A DNA stretch of 63,551 nt from Candidatus Fermentithermobacillaceae bacterium (GTDB lineage Bacteria; Bacillota; Sulfobacillia; Fermentithermobacillales; Fermentithermobacillaceae). The notes beneath the pieces were generated by a model, which was not told the DNA's origin, did no database searches, and saw only the letters and a program-made list of their open reading frames with translations. Position numbers and translations under genes: made by a program. This document shows, piece by piece, positions 1-7,612 of the stretch. Each line of letters begins with the position of its first letter. The stretch's first letter is position 1. The DNA is taken from contig DULO01000072.1 in NCBI GenBank assembly GCA_012840345.1, forward strand, positions 1-63,551, written 5' to 3'.

Positions 1-428
1 ACTCCGTAGGCGCCGCTCACGGGCTCAAGAACGTAGTCTATGAGCTCCATGATCTCTCTTGGACTCTTGGATGGGCTCTTGGAGCCTCCATTGGGTCCAC
101 TGGAACCCGGCGACCCAAAGGACGCGGGGCCTTCAAGGCTCGAGCCCACGCCTCCGCTGAAATCTCCCACAACAACCACGACATCCGGCTCAAGTCCGGC
201 TAGGGTTTCCGCGGCCCGTCTTACCCGGTCAGTCGGCGTAAGGTCCAGGTGGAGGTCGGAAAGCACTCCTATGGTGAAGCCTTCGAGATTCTCTGGAAGC
301 CCCGGGATCTTGACCGTCACTCGTTCAGTGACCAACAACCTTGGTTCCACGAGGTACGCGTCAACTGCCGCCGCCACGGCCAAGAACAACAGGACGGATA
401 CAAGTCGAATCAAAAAACGGAAAGTCAA
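1..428 (-). CDS. Metallophosphoesterase, membrane-anchored, 3' end outside window
   Basis: This is the N-terminal ~142 residues of a calcineurin-like metallophosphoesterase of the YkuE/YaeI kind, which hydrolyse phosphoesters at the membrane. Residues 6-27 form one hydrophobic anchor. The first metal-binding motif, SDLHLD, is at about 57-62 (D58, H60), and the second, VVGDF, is at 86-90 (D89). The gene runs off the left edge before the GNHD motif. The start is a TTG at 428 behind GGGGAGGAG nine bases upstream; no ATG or GTG occurs in frame between the pyrE stop and this codon. Between the second motif and the next helix lies a Gly/Ser/Pro-rich stretch at about 91-123 that family members usually lack. 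It lies directly downstream of pyrE. Confidence 0.85.
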   Translation of the reverse strand, partial: MTFRFLIRLVSVLLFLAVAAAVDAYLVEPRLLVTERVTVKIPGLPENLEGFTIGVLSDLHLDLTPTDRVRRAAETLAGLEPDVVVVVGDFSGGVGSSLEGPASFGSPGSSGPNGGSKSPSKSPREIMELIDYVLEPVSGAYG

Positions 429-485
429 GGTAGAAGGCTCCTCCCCACTCTGGTTGCCGGCATGTGCCGCATGATCCGGCGCTGT

Positions 486-1157
486 TTACTTTCCGCCCCG
501 TGCCCTGGACCATGCATGGGGATCTCGCAGAAACTCGCGGACCATCTCCGAGTCTTTAGGCGAGAAGTACCCGATTCTCTCCCCTACATCTATGATAGTA
601 GGCCAATCGGTGACCCAATGCCCCTGGACTCCTATGGCGCCCAGGCTTTTTTCATATTCGTCCGTAAGCCCATAGGACGCGAGCACAAAAACGTGGTTTA
701 CCTTCAAACCCGCGTTACGCAAGCCGTTTATGAAGTTGAGCTTGCTTCCGCTGTCGAACATCAGGTCTTCAACCAGGATGATGTGGTCACCTTCCCTGAC
801 GTCGCCCTCTACCTGAGCGTTCCGGCCGAAACCTTTTGCCTGCTTTCGGACATAAAGCATTGGCAGGCGCATTTTCCAGCCCAAAAAAGCGGCGTAAGGG
901 ATGCCGGCGGTCTCGCCTCCGGCCACCCCGTCGATGGGCTCAGAGACCGTCTCCTTGACAAGGGCCTCCAGCATGGCGACGGCCTCTTCCCTCTCGCTGA
1001 CGAAGGAGATTAGGCGACGAACATCTATGTAAACGGGGCTGTACGTGCCGGAAGTGAAAACAAACGGCTTCTCGGGCCCCGCCCCTACCGCGCCGATGTC
1101 AATCAGGATCCGGGCCATTCTTTCTTTGTGCTCTTGTCTCGAATCTACATTAGCCAC
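486..1157 (-). CDS. pyrE: Orotate phosphoribosyltransferase
   Basis: PyrE transfers a phosphoribosyl group from PRPP to orotate, giving orotidine 5'-monophosphate in de novo pyrimidine synthesis in the cytosol. The 223-residue protein has the catalytic segment VRKQAKGFG at 103-111 and the PRPP-binding loop VEDLMFDSGS at 129-138. That loop departs from the commoner VEDVITTGGS form and is closer to the VEDLxTDGGS variant of some OPRTs. The start is a GTG at 1157 with GGGAGGAG 7-8 bases upstream. It overlaps the end of the rluD-type gene by 13 bases, so the two are probably translationally coupled. No other pyr genes are present in the window. Confidence 0.93.
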   Translation of the reverse strand: MANVDSRQEHKERMARILIDIGAVGAGPEKPFVFTSGTYSPVYIDVRRLISFVSEREEAVAMLEALVKETVSEPIDGVAGGETAGIPYAAFLGWKMRLPMLYVRKQAKGFGRNAQVEGDVREGDHIILVEDLMFDSGSKLNFINGLRNAGLKVNHVFVLASYGLTDEYEKSLGAIGVQGHWVTDWPTIIDVGERIGYFSPKDSEMVREFLRDPHAWSRARGGK

Positions 1158-2116
1158 TTCGGCAACTCCTCCCTATACCTTCTCTTGAGGGTCTCCAACG
1201 CTTCTCGGAAATCATCGGGCAACGGGGCGGAAAACTCAACAAACTCACCGCTCCGGGGGAGAACGAGTCCCAGCTTGAAAGCGTGCAGGGCCTGCCCTTG
1301 CAAGCCCAACTCTCCCTTTGTCCTGCTATACACAGGATCGCCTACCACCGGGTGTCTTAGGTAGGCCATATGCACCCGGATCTGGTGTGTCCTGCCGGTT
1401 TGGAGTTTGGCCACAAGGAGCGTGTAATCGTTCCCGAACCTGGTCACGACCTCGAAAGCCGTAACGGCCTCCCTGCCCCCGAGCCTCACGGCCATCCTCT
1501 TCCTGTCCCGGTCGTCGCGGCCGATGGGTGCCTCCACGGTCCCGGCGTCCGCTTGCAGCCTGCCTTTGCACAACGCCAGGTACTGCCTCTTGGCCTGCCG
1601 GTCCTTGATCTGTTTCTGCAGGTTACGCAAGGTTTCCTCGTCCTTGGCGATAACCAGGAGGCCCGTGGTGTCTTTGTCCAGCCGGTGGACTATTCCCGGA
1701 CGTATCTCTCCCCCAATGCCCTTAAGGTCAGGACAGTGGTTGAGGACGGCGTTCACGAGAGTGCCCCGCCGGTGCCCCGCGGCCGGATGAACCACCACTC
1801 CTCTACTCTTGTTGACCACAAGGATCTGTTCGTCCTCATACACGATGTCGAGTGGAATATCCTCGGCTTCCACGTCCCACTGGACAGGGGGAGGCACGTC
1901 TATCTCGATTACGTCACCGGCCCGAAGCTTGGCCGACGCTTTCGCGGGTTTCCCGTTTAGAAGGACGTTCCCCTCGCGAATCAGCGCTTGAATCCTTGAC
2001 CGGGAGAGTCCCTCCGTCGAGGCCGAGGCGTAGGCGTCCAGCCTCTGACCTATCCCACCTTCGCCGACTTCCAGCCTAACGGTTGTCCCGGCCTCGCCCA
2101 CCGAAGTCACTTCCAA
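1145..2116 (-). CDS. rluD: RluD/YlyB-type 23S rRNA pseudouridine synthase
   Basis: The 323-residue protein isomerises uridines in large-subunit rRNA, acting in the cytosol. It has an N-terminal S4 RNA-binding domain (about residues 20-80) followed by the RluA-family catalytic domain. The signature HRLDKDTTG is at 144-152, with catalytic Asp147. The gene sits between lspA and pyrE, the usual lspA-rluD arrangement in Bacillota. The TTG at 2116 overlaps the lspA stop by 10 bases, and a GTG two codons in is an alternative behind AGGGGAG. The exact target uridines cannot be read from sequence. Confidence 0.93.
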   Translation of the reverse strand: MEVTSVGEAGTTVRLEVGEGGIGQRLDAYASASTEGLSRSRIQALIREGNVLLNGKPAKASAKLRAGDVIEIDVPPPVQWDVEAEDIPLDIVYEDEQILVVNKSRGVVVHPAAGHRRGTLVNAVLNHCPDLKGIGGEIRPGIVHRLDKDTTGLLVIAKDEETLRNLQKQIKDRQAKRQYLALCKGRLQADAGTVEAPIGRDDRDRKRMAVRLGGREAVTAFEVVTRFGNDYTLLVAKLQTGRTHQIRVHMAYLRHPVVGDPVYSRTKGELGLQGQALHAFKLGLVLPRSGEFVEFSAPLPDDFREALETLKRRYREELPKWLM

Positions 2117-2634
2117 GCGCTCCCCTGAGGTGAAAAGAGGACTACGCAGATCATCAAGAACGAACCCAGCACGATGGCCGAGTCCGCCACGTTAAAGATA
2201 GGAGAAAAGTACTTTACACTGATAAAATCTGTTACGCTCTTGAATACTACGCGGTCTATGAGATTTCCCATCGCCCCTCCGGCGACCAAACCTAAGGCCA
2301 CAGCGAAATAAGGCCCGAGGTATCTGAGCTTCGGGTAGATGGCGATGGCAAGCACGATGCAGACGGCGCCCACAATAGCCAAGTACGTATTGGCGTTCCT
2401 GAACATCCCGAACGCGGCCCCCGAGTTCCTCCAGTGAGTGATCCGGAGAAAATCATGAATGACCGGCCTTGTTTCGCCCAAAGCCAGGTTTGTCCTGATC
2501 CAGTGTTTCGTCAGGAAGTCGGACAAGACGGCCACGAGAAACGTCAGGTAGAAGGCCAAGGCGTAACGCTCGCTTTCAACAGGAAAAGTATTGGTACCTG
2601 TGAAAAGGATACCTGACCCCGCTGCCGGTGACAA
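2107..2634 (-). CDS. lspA: Lipoprotein signal peptidase (signal peptidase II)
   Basis: LspA is the membrane aspartyl protease that cleaves the signal peptide of prolipoproteins after lipid attachment. Four hydrophobic segments are visible. Conserved boxes include DFLTK near 39-43, NSGAAFG near 70-76, GNLIDR (catalytic D127) and FNVADS (catalytic D151), numbered from the longest start. The upstream start at 2634 is a TTG with no clear ribosome-binding site. A second TTG at 2556 would give a protein that begins right before the first membrane helix, as is usual for LspA, so the first 26 residues may not be translated. It is followed by the overlapping rluD-type gene. Confidence 0.93.
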   Translation of the reverse strand: MSPAAGSGILFTGTNTFPVESERYALAFYLTFLVAVLSDFLTKHWIRTNLALGETRPVIHDFLRITHWRNSGAAFGMFRNANTYLAIVGAVCIVLAIAIYPKLRYLGPYFAVALGLVAGGAMGNLIDRVVFKSVTDFISVKYFSPIFNVADSAIVLGSFLMICVVLFSPQGSAWK

Positions 2635-2640
2635 GGTTAA

Positions 2641-3189
2641 TCAGGTGAGGCGATTAACGTTTTTCCCCTTGTGCGCCTTGTTTCTTTCTTCGCCTCCGAC
2701 AGAGTAGGGCTCGTCTGTTAGGGTTTCGAGCCCGCGCATGTAGGTGTTGATGGTCTGTTCTTCAACCGGCCTGCGGCTGGCGGGCTTCACCTCTTGCCGC
2801 TCCTGACATGGGACGCAGAGCTCAGCGTCGGGCATGGCTTCCAGCCTTCCGATCTCGAGCGGTTGTTTGCAGCTAAGACAGTATCCATACGTGCCGTTCT
2901 CCAGGCGCTCCAGGGCTTTGTTCACTTTGAACTGGTCGATTTCCAGTCCGTCTTTCAGCCCCAAGTCTTTCCCGCGTTCAAAGGTCTCAAGCCCCTGCTC
3001 GGCGATATGCTGGTCGTAAGAGGAGGACTCCCCCACATTCCACTTCTGCTCTTCAGAGAAAGTCTTCTCCATAATGCTCCGGATCCCGCTCTCGACCTGG
3101 GCTTTCTTCTCCATTAGGAGCCGTCTGTAGTGCGTGAGATCAATGTCTTGCCGGGGGCCGGGTTGCCCGAGGCCGTTTTGGTGTTCCAT
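2641..3189 (-). CDS. TraR/DksA-family C4 zinc-finger protein (YteA-like)
   Basis: This 182-residue protein has a coiled-coil-like N-terminal half (about 17-50) and a C4 zinc finger formed by C104, C107, C125 and C128, the layout of DksA/TraR proteins. Proteins of this type next to lspA are common in spore-forming Bacillota, where they are usually annotated as YteA-like sporulation-associated proteins. Proteobacterial DksA binds RNA polymerase through its secondary channel; whether this protein does so is unknown. The C-terminal tail after the finger (residues 130-182) is basic and probably disordered. The ATG at 3189 is preceded by AAGGGGAT. Confidence 0.85.
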   Translation of the reverse strand: MEHQNGLGQPGPRQDIDLTHYRRLLMEKKAQVESGIRSIMEKTFSEEQKWNVGESSSYDQHIAEQGLETFERGKDLGLKDGLEIDQFKVNKALERLENGTYGYCLSCKQPLEIGRLEAMPDAELCVPCQERQEVKPASRRPVEEQTINTYMRGLETLTDEPYSVGGEERNKAHKGKNVNRLT

Positions 3190-3211
3190 GTGCCAAATCC
3201 CCTTTCAGGCT

Positions 3212-3763
3212 TTAGGATTTTCCTCTAAGGTACTGCTGAATTATCCACACCAGTTCTCCGAGAAAGTCGCCGATGATAGGCAGATTGGCGACGAAGCTGC
3301 GAGTCAAGACATAGATGATCATGGCCGTGAGCAGCGTAAATCCTATAGCCATGCCGACGCCCCTAAATAGCCCGGCCAAGAGATTCAGGTAGATAAGCCG
3401 CTTGGGGGTGTTTAGGAGTTGCACGTAGTCGGCTATTTGGGAGCGTTCCAAGGAATCGGATACCATCAAGAGGGTCCGTTTCAGGCTCCTGGCTTCTCGG
3501 TGAGACGAGGCGAACCGGTCTTCAGTGTCTGCGGCAGCCTCGTCGACGGTGCCACTCGCTGTGGCCAGGGCATGCTCAGTCCCCGTAGCTGTGCCATCGG
3601 TCCCTTTGAACTTGCTCCCTGGCCTGATGCTCTCGGAGGCAGCACCAGGCACCGTCTCGCTCCCTGGCCACCTTGGTCTCAAGCTCGACGAAAAAAGGCG
3701 GAACGTCGCAATCTCCTGGCGGAACCGTTTTTTCACTGACTCCCATAGCGTCTCGTTCGGCAT
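3212..3763 (-). CDS. DUF5665-like membrane protein
   Basis: From the ATG at 3763 the protein has 183 residues. The first ~95 are hydrophilic and low in complexity. A conserved C-terminal part follows, with a short helix (LNTPKRLIYLNLLAG) and two hydrophobic segments, about 135-157 and 160-175. This C-terminal pattern resembles DUF5665 proteins, small membrane proteins often found beside dksA-type and lspA genes in Clostridia. The ATG is preferred because AAGGGGAG lies just upstream; the TTG thirteen codons earlier has no good ribosome-binding site. The function is not known. Confidence 0.65.
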   Translation of the reverse strand: MPNETLWESVKKRFRQEIATFRLFSSSLRPRWPGSETVPGAASESIRPGSKFKGTDGTATGTEHALATASGTVDEAAADTEDRFASSHREARSLKRTLLMVSDSLERSQIADYVQLLNTPKRLIYLNLLAGLFRGVGMAIGFTLLTAMIIYVLTRSFVANLPIIGDFLGELVWIIQQYLRGKS

Positions 3764-4067
3764 GGATGCTCCCCTTTTTCTCTCGCTGTTATGTTTCCTC
3801 AAGGGGGGCGGTAAAATGCCGTTACGACGCTATAGGAAACGCGGCAGTGGGAACACAAGACAGAAAAGGAACTCATTGAAAGCGACCTCTCTGTCCCTCA
3901 ATCCTGTTAACCGACCTCGTAGCATTATGGAACCGGATAGATCAGAGTATTGTTCTATGGGTACAGGGACAAGCACATGGCGAGCTAGGATTCAGGGCAG
4001 AACAACATGCAGATTACATAGAGGTCGTGATGTGGTTCGGTTTACTCTTCCTTCTTGGGGAAGTTGA
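3764..4067. other. Intergenic stretch, no gene recognised
   Basis: About 300 bases separate two minus-strand genes. I see no convincing coding frame, RNA gene or strong terminator. On the minus strand there is a loose promoter candidate, TTGTGT and TATAGC with an 18-base spacer, at about 3825-3855. It could serve the DUF5665-like gene. The block marks the boundary between the lspA-side core genes and the accessory genes to the right. Confidence 0.3.
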
Positions 4068-4790
4068 CTAGCTGCGACACCCACTCCTCTGTCTCTCAAA
4101 GCCTGAGACCAAGCCGAGAACAACACAGCCAATCATTGTAGCCAGTATGTACTTCACAGTGAACCAAGGCGCCGTTTGATCGCCCCCTGCGCTGATCCTG
4201 GTTATCAGTTCGGGCAGTCTCCATATGCTCACGTCGTATATAAGAGAACTCAGCCCCAATATGGCAGCTTTCTCGCCGGCCCAAGCGAACAAGAGCGCGG
4301 ATGTGATGGCTGTCGAACGATCTTGCCGGTACTTGAATACCTTTCGAAAGTACAGAGTTCCTGCGCCGAACGGGACTGTGAACAGTACGCATCCGAACAG
4401 CAGAAGAGCCTTCGGGTTACCGATAATAGGAGTTCCTGGGCGTGCATCATAAGTGTAGCCTGCTCCGGCAAGAAGGCAAAACGACGCTACGTAAACGATA
4501 GCCATCAAGAAACACCCGATCAAGACATGCCGGAAGTAATACCGCCCACGAGAAGATACTACGTGTAAGCAGGCCACTCTGTAGTCCTTCCGTAGACTCT
4601 CCACGCCGCCCATCCGCTCAAGCACCTTGGCTCTAGCTTCTTCCGGTTCATACCCCCGAGCAACCAAGACCTGGTACTCTTCGGACACATGGTTCATCAA
4701 CTCAGCTTTTGCTCTCCGATGATAGGAGGCGTCGTCTACATCCAGAAGGATGTCGTTGACGTAATCCTCCATCCATTTAGGACTGCTCAC
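4068..4790 (-). CDS. Permease-prefix/DUF1700-like membrane protein paired with PadR
   Basis: The 240-residue protein starts with a ~75-residue soluble helical region of the permease-prefix/DUF1700 type. It contains RAKAELMNHVSEEY and GYEPEEA, followed by RMGG. Four hydrophobic segments follow, at about 88-110, 127-145, 160-180 and 210-232. Such proteins are typically encoded directly after a PadR-family repressor, as here, where the reading frames overlap by 14 bases. Some related pairs act in envelope stress or transporter control, but no substrate can be inferred. Base composition appears lower in GC than the flanking core genes. Confidence 0.75.
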   Translation of the reverse strand: MSSPKWMEDYVNDILLDVDDASYHRRAKAELMNHVSEEYQVLVARGYEPEEARAKVLERMGGVESLRKDYRVACLHVVSSRGRYYFRHVLIGCFLMAIVYVASFCLLAGAGYTYDARPGTPIIGNPKALLLFGCVLFTVPFGAGTLYFRKVFKYRQDRSTAITSALLFAWAGEKAAILGLSSLIYDVSIWRLPELITRISAGGDQTAPWFTVKYILATMIGCVVLGLVSGFERQRSGCRS

Positions 4791-5118
4791 CTAACTCCCT
4801 CCCCAGTATGCGCTCCATGGCGTTGACCAGGACTTTCCATTGGTTCTTCTTTTCCGCCAGGACTGAGCGCCCCTTGTCGGTCAGTGTGTAGCAGCGGCGC
4901 TTTCTACCATTTACAGTCTCCTCGTACGAGTCTATATACCTCTTGCTCTCCATGACGTGGAGCAACGGATAAAGGCTTCCCTGGCTCATGGAAAACGCCT
5001 TGTCAGATAACAGCTCCATTTCCTGGACAAGTTCGTATCCATGCATGTCCTTTCTGCTTAGTAGCTCAAGGATGATGATCTCATGGGTCCCTTTGGACAA
5101 TTCTTTGTTAACCCTCAT
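4777..5118 (-). CDS. PadR-family transcriptional regulator
   Basis: From the ATG at 5118 the protein has 113 residues, the usual size of a small PadR (subfamily 1) winged-helix regulator. It has the motif HGYELVQEM and the winged-helix core SQGSLYPLLHVMES...GRKRRCYTLTDKG. The ATG is preferred over an in-frame start 16 codons upstream because AGAGGTG lies 5 bases before it. It probably represses its own operon, which includes the downstream membrane protein. A promoter-like sequence lies just upstream. Confidence 0.88.
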   Translation of the reverse strand: MRVNKELSKGTHEIIILELLSRKDMHGYELVQEMELLSDKAFSMSQGSLYPLLHVMESKRYIDSYEETVNGRKRRCYTLTDKGRSVLAEKKNQWKVLVNAMERILGRELGEQS

Positions 5119-5138
5119 AGCAACACCTCTAAATAAGA

Positions 5139-5166
5139 TATATAGCGGTACAGGCGGTCCCGTCAA
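5139..5166 (-). promoter_or_regulatory. Probable SigA-type promoter of the padR operon
   Basis: On the minus strand TTGACG (5161-5166) is followed after 16 bases by TATATA (5139-5144), or after 18 bases by TATATC. This is a close match to the vegetative consensus, about 20 bases upstream of the padR ATG. A PadR operator is likely to overlap it, but I cannot define one. Confidence 0.5.
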
Positions 5167-5223
5167 GGTAATTCCGGTATGCGGAGGTGGGCGAAGGCCG
5201 TGACAACGCAGCCAAGAACTCAG

Positions 5224-5253
5224 TTGCAGCGATAATTACACGCTTGTTATAGT
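5224..5253 (+). promoter_or_regulatory. Probable promoter of the methyltransferase gene
   Basis: TTGCAG (5224-5229) and TATAGT (5248-5253) are separated by 18 bases on the plus strand. The expected transcription start falls at about 5259-5261, right at the start codon, so the message may have almost no leader. Confidence 0.4.
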
Positions 5254-5262
5254 ATTCAGGTG

Positions 5263-5817
5263 ATGAGCAACGAGCCGACCCGTTTAGAGATGTTTCTGAC
5301 ACGGCTTGCGTTTCTCCTTTGCGGCAAACCTGTCTACCAGGCATTTGCGGACCGGCTGCCCCTTGATGGCGGGGACCAGGTGCTTGATTTCGGGTGCGGC
5401 ATGGGAACGGTCGCTTACTACGTCGCGAAAAAGCTGCCCCACGGGCACTTGACCTGTCTGGAGATTTCCGACCGATGGTTGAATGCCTGCCGCAAGACTC
5501 TTCGCGGCTATAGGAATGTCAGCTTCCTGTTATGCGAGTCCCCCCCGCTGCTTGCAAGTGAAAGCTTTGATGTAGCGTACTGCCACTTTGTACTGCACGA
5601 CATTTCGGAAAGTGAGTTGGCAAGAGTCATCTCTGCACTGGCCAGGGCTCTTAAACCCGGTGGTGTATTGGTTTTCCGCGAACCGCTTAATGAAGCGGGA
5701 AAAATAAGCCTTGTGAAACGCCTGGTCGAGCAAAACAGGCTAATTCCCAAGGATAGCCGCGTCACCGATGTCCCTTTGATGGGGAATGCCCTGGAGTGCG
5801 TATACATCAAAGAATAG
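5263..5817 (+). CDS. Class I SAM-dependent methyltransferase
   Basis: This 184-residue methyltransferase has the Rossmann SAM-binding motif I, VLDFGCGMG, near residue 38. An acidic residue follows in CLEIS (motif II), then the post-motif LHDIS, and LKPGGVLVFREP as motif III. It resembles small Methyltransf_11/25 proteins; the substrate is unknown. The start is the ATG at 5263, with a GTG immediately before it. No strong ribosome-binding site is visible, consistent with a very short leader. It is followed by an alpha/beta hydrolase gene 12 bases downstream and probably shares its transcript. Confidence 0.85.
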   Translation: MSNEPTRLEMFLTRLAFLLCGKPVYQAFADRLPLDGGDQVLDFGCGMGTVAYYVAKKLPHGHLTCLEISDRWLNACRKTLRGYRNVSFLLCESPPLLASESFDVAYCHFVLHDISESELARVISALARALKPGGVLVFREPLNEAGKISLVKRLVEQNRLIPKDSRVTDVPLMGNALECVYIKE

Positions 5818-5829
5818 CAGAGGTGCACT

Positions 5830-7035
5830 ATGATTCAGACAGTATTATTCGTCATTCTGACTGTCTTGGCGGCCTTTTCCCTTGTCGTACTCTTGGTCCG
5901 GACGGCTTATTGTTTCGTTATCGGCAGGAAGAAGAAGATAACCCCCAAACACCTTATTCGCCTGAAGAAAACAATGGTATTCTTCGCGGCGACGATGATA
6001 CTGAACGCGGGACTTGTTACCGTTTCTCAGCTTACAGCTTCCACTCCACGTATTGTTGACGAAAACGGAAACACGCCCGAAAACAGCATCGCAGAGCTTA
6101 GACAACTCGAGCTGAACGGAAGGAAGCAGTGGATCAGCCTGAGAGGTTGGGACAAGAACGCACCTGTTCTGCTCTTTCTGGCGGGCGGTCCCGGCGGTAC
6201 GCAGATGGCTGCGGTCCGGCATGAGCTTGCGGAGCTTGAGAAGCATTTTGTCGTCGTCAACTGGGATCAGCCAGGCTCCGGAAAGTCCTATTACGCAGAG
6301 AGAATAAAGAACATTACTCCCCAAACCTATATTGAGGATGGTCACGCACTGACGGAGTACCTAAAGGAGCGCTTTTCGCAGGATAAGATCTATCTGCTTG
6401 GTGAGTCATGGGGCAGTGCTTTGGCGATCTTCCTTGCTCATGAGTACCCAGAGTCCTATCATGCAGTGATCGGTACAGGGCAAATGGTAGACTTTGCCGA
6501 AACCGAGCGGATGGATTACGCGAAGGCTATCGAAATCGCGCAATCTAAAGGCGATACCGCTCTCATAAAGCGGCTCATAGCAAATGGTGAACCACCCTAT
6601 TACGGAGACGACGTAACGTGGAAAAGCGCAGTGTACCTGAACTACCTCAGCGCTTATATGGCGAGCAACCCCAATATCCAGAATCCAGGTTACAACACCT
6701 TTCGGGACATCGGTTCCTCCGAATATGGGCTGCTTGACAAAGTTAACTTCCTCCGCGGCATCATCTACACATATAACCATGTGTACCAACAGCTCTATAC
6801 CATTGACATGAGAACGGACTACACCAAACTTGAAGTGCCTGTGTATTTCTTCCTGGGTCGATACGATGTCAATGCGCCCACAGTGCTGGCCGAGGAGTAC
6901 ATGCAGGTTCTGGACGCGCCCGATAAGAAAATCGTATGGTTTGAGCATTCCGGCCACAGCCCATGGATCAACGAGCCCGTGAAGTTTGTGAATGAGGTGT
7001 TGTCATGCTTCTCGGGCAGCACGATAGAACAATAA
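5830..7035 (+). CDS. Alpha/beta hydrolase, proline iminopeptidase-like, membrane-anchored
   Basis: The 401-residue protein begins with two hydrophobic segments (about 4-30 and 48-70) and continues as an alpha/beta hydrolase. The oxyanion-hole motif GGPGG is at 119-123, NWDQPGSG at 144-151, and the nucleophile elbow GESWGS puts Ser193 as nucleophile. D346 (GRYDVNAP) and H376 (GHSPW) probably complete the triad. This pattern is that of the proline iminopeptidase-like (S33) group. The membrane anchors suggest action at the cell surface. The ATG is preceded by AGAGGTG. Codon use and base composition look less GC-rich than the core genes, which suggests acquired DNA. Confidence 0.87.
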   Translation: MIQTVLFVILTVLAAFSLVVLLVRTAYCFVIGRKKKITPKHLIRLKKTMVFFAATMILNAGLVTVSQLTASTPRIVDENGNTPENSIAELRQLELNGRKQWISLRGWDKNAPVLLFLAGGPGGTQMAAVRHELAELEKHFVVVNWDQPGSGKSYYAERIKNITPQTYIEDGHALTEYLKERFSQDKIYLLGESWGSALAIFLAHEYPESYHAVIGTGQMVDFAETERMDYAKAIEIAQSKGDTALIKRLIANGEPPYYGDDVTWKSAVYLNYLSAYMASNPNIQNPGYNTFRDIGSSEYGLLDKVNFLRGIIYTYNHVYQQLYTIDMRTDYTKLEVPVYFFLGRYDVNAPTVLAEEYMQVLDAPDKKIVWFEHSGHSPWINEPVKFVNEVLSCFSGSTIEQ

Positions 7036-7041
7036 GGCGGA

Positions 7042-7285
7042 TTCAGAGCATAGAGCTCCATCGATTGTTTTAGGTCTGATTCCTTTTGTGCTGTTTCTCG
7101 TGATTCCGAGTTCCTATGTGTTTGCCGAAACGATACTGTTCGCAGTTTCATTCTTACATCTTGGGGCAGGTTATGCTGATTATTGTAACCTCCTACATCT
7201 GATGAAGGTTCCCCGAAATGCTTTCATTCAAATCTCCGGCGAGAAGATCTACTGGTATCAAACGCCCGATACACACGGACCGTGA
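7042..7285 (+). pseudogene. 5'-truncated DUF3267-like (putative zincin) remnant
   Basis: An open frame begins right after the hydrolase stop without a plausible start. It encodes about 80 residues with a hydrophobic segment (APSIVLGLIPFVLFLVIP) and a tail that reads LHLGAGYADYCNLLHLMKVPRNAF, then ISGEKIYWY. This looks like the C-terminal part of DUF3267 proteins, whose members carry an N-terminal HExxH that is missing here. I read it as a decayed gene whose front half has been lost. Confidence 0.45.
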
Positions 7286-7351
7286 CCCTATCGGGCCATC
7301 ACCGGTGACGGTAGGTTCAGTGTCTCCATCGCGGCGGAATGTCCGACGACT

Positions 7352-7449
7352 CTTACACACCGACTAACTGCGGCCAGGCAACACTTACAGGCCTCGCTAA
7401 CTGTCGCCAAGCAAAACTTACCTGCCTGACTAACTACTGCTAGGACAAG
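7352..7449. repeat. Three degenerate ~33-bp tandem repeats
   Basis: Units begin at 7352, 7384 and 7417 (32, 33 and 33 bases). Each starts with CTTAC, carries a CTAACT core about 10 bases later and ends with a CCAGGCAA- or CCAAGCAA-like segment. The 33-base period keeps one minus-strand frame open as an 11-residue repeat, but no start or context supports a gene. Confidence 0.6.
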
Positions 7450-7491
7450 AAAAGGGAAGCCGAGGCGGCCTATTCCGAACCGCCCCGGCTT
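7446..7491 (-). terminator. Intrinsic terminator of the double-P-loop ATPase gene
   Basis: Arms AAGCCGAGGCGG (7457-7468) and CCGCCCCGGCTT (7480-7491) pair over 12 bases with one mismatch and an 11-base loop. On the minus strand they are followed by CCCTTTTCTT. It lies about 120 bases downstream of the ATPase stop. Confidence 0.7.
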
Positions 7492-7612
7492 CTTCACCAA
7501 TCTGAACTCGATTTCCGTGTGTCAGGATTTCAAACTCGAAGTCTCCCAACAACTCCGCGACTGAGCCAAACTCACTACAAAGGCTTCAGCACCGCTTCTG
7601 GTCTCCCCAGCC

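Noticed and set aside
40-474. Open frame on the plus strand at the left end, 144 codons
   Set aside because: It is the antisense shadow of a metallophosphoesterase whose metal motifs are clear on the minus strand.
7288-7500. 70-residue minus-strand frame with an 11-residue repeat
   Set aside because: It is a by-product of the 33-bp DNA repeat and crosses a terminator; it has no ribosome-binding site.
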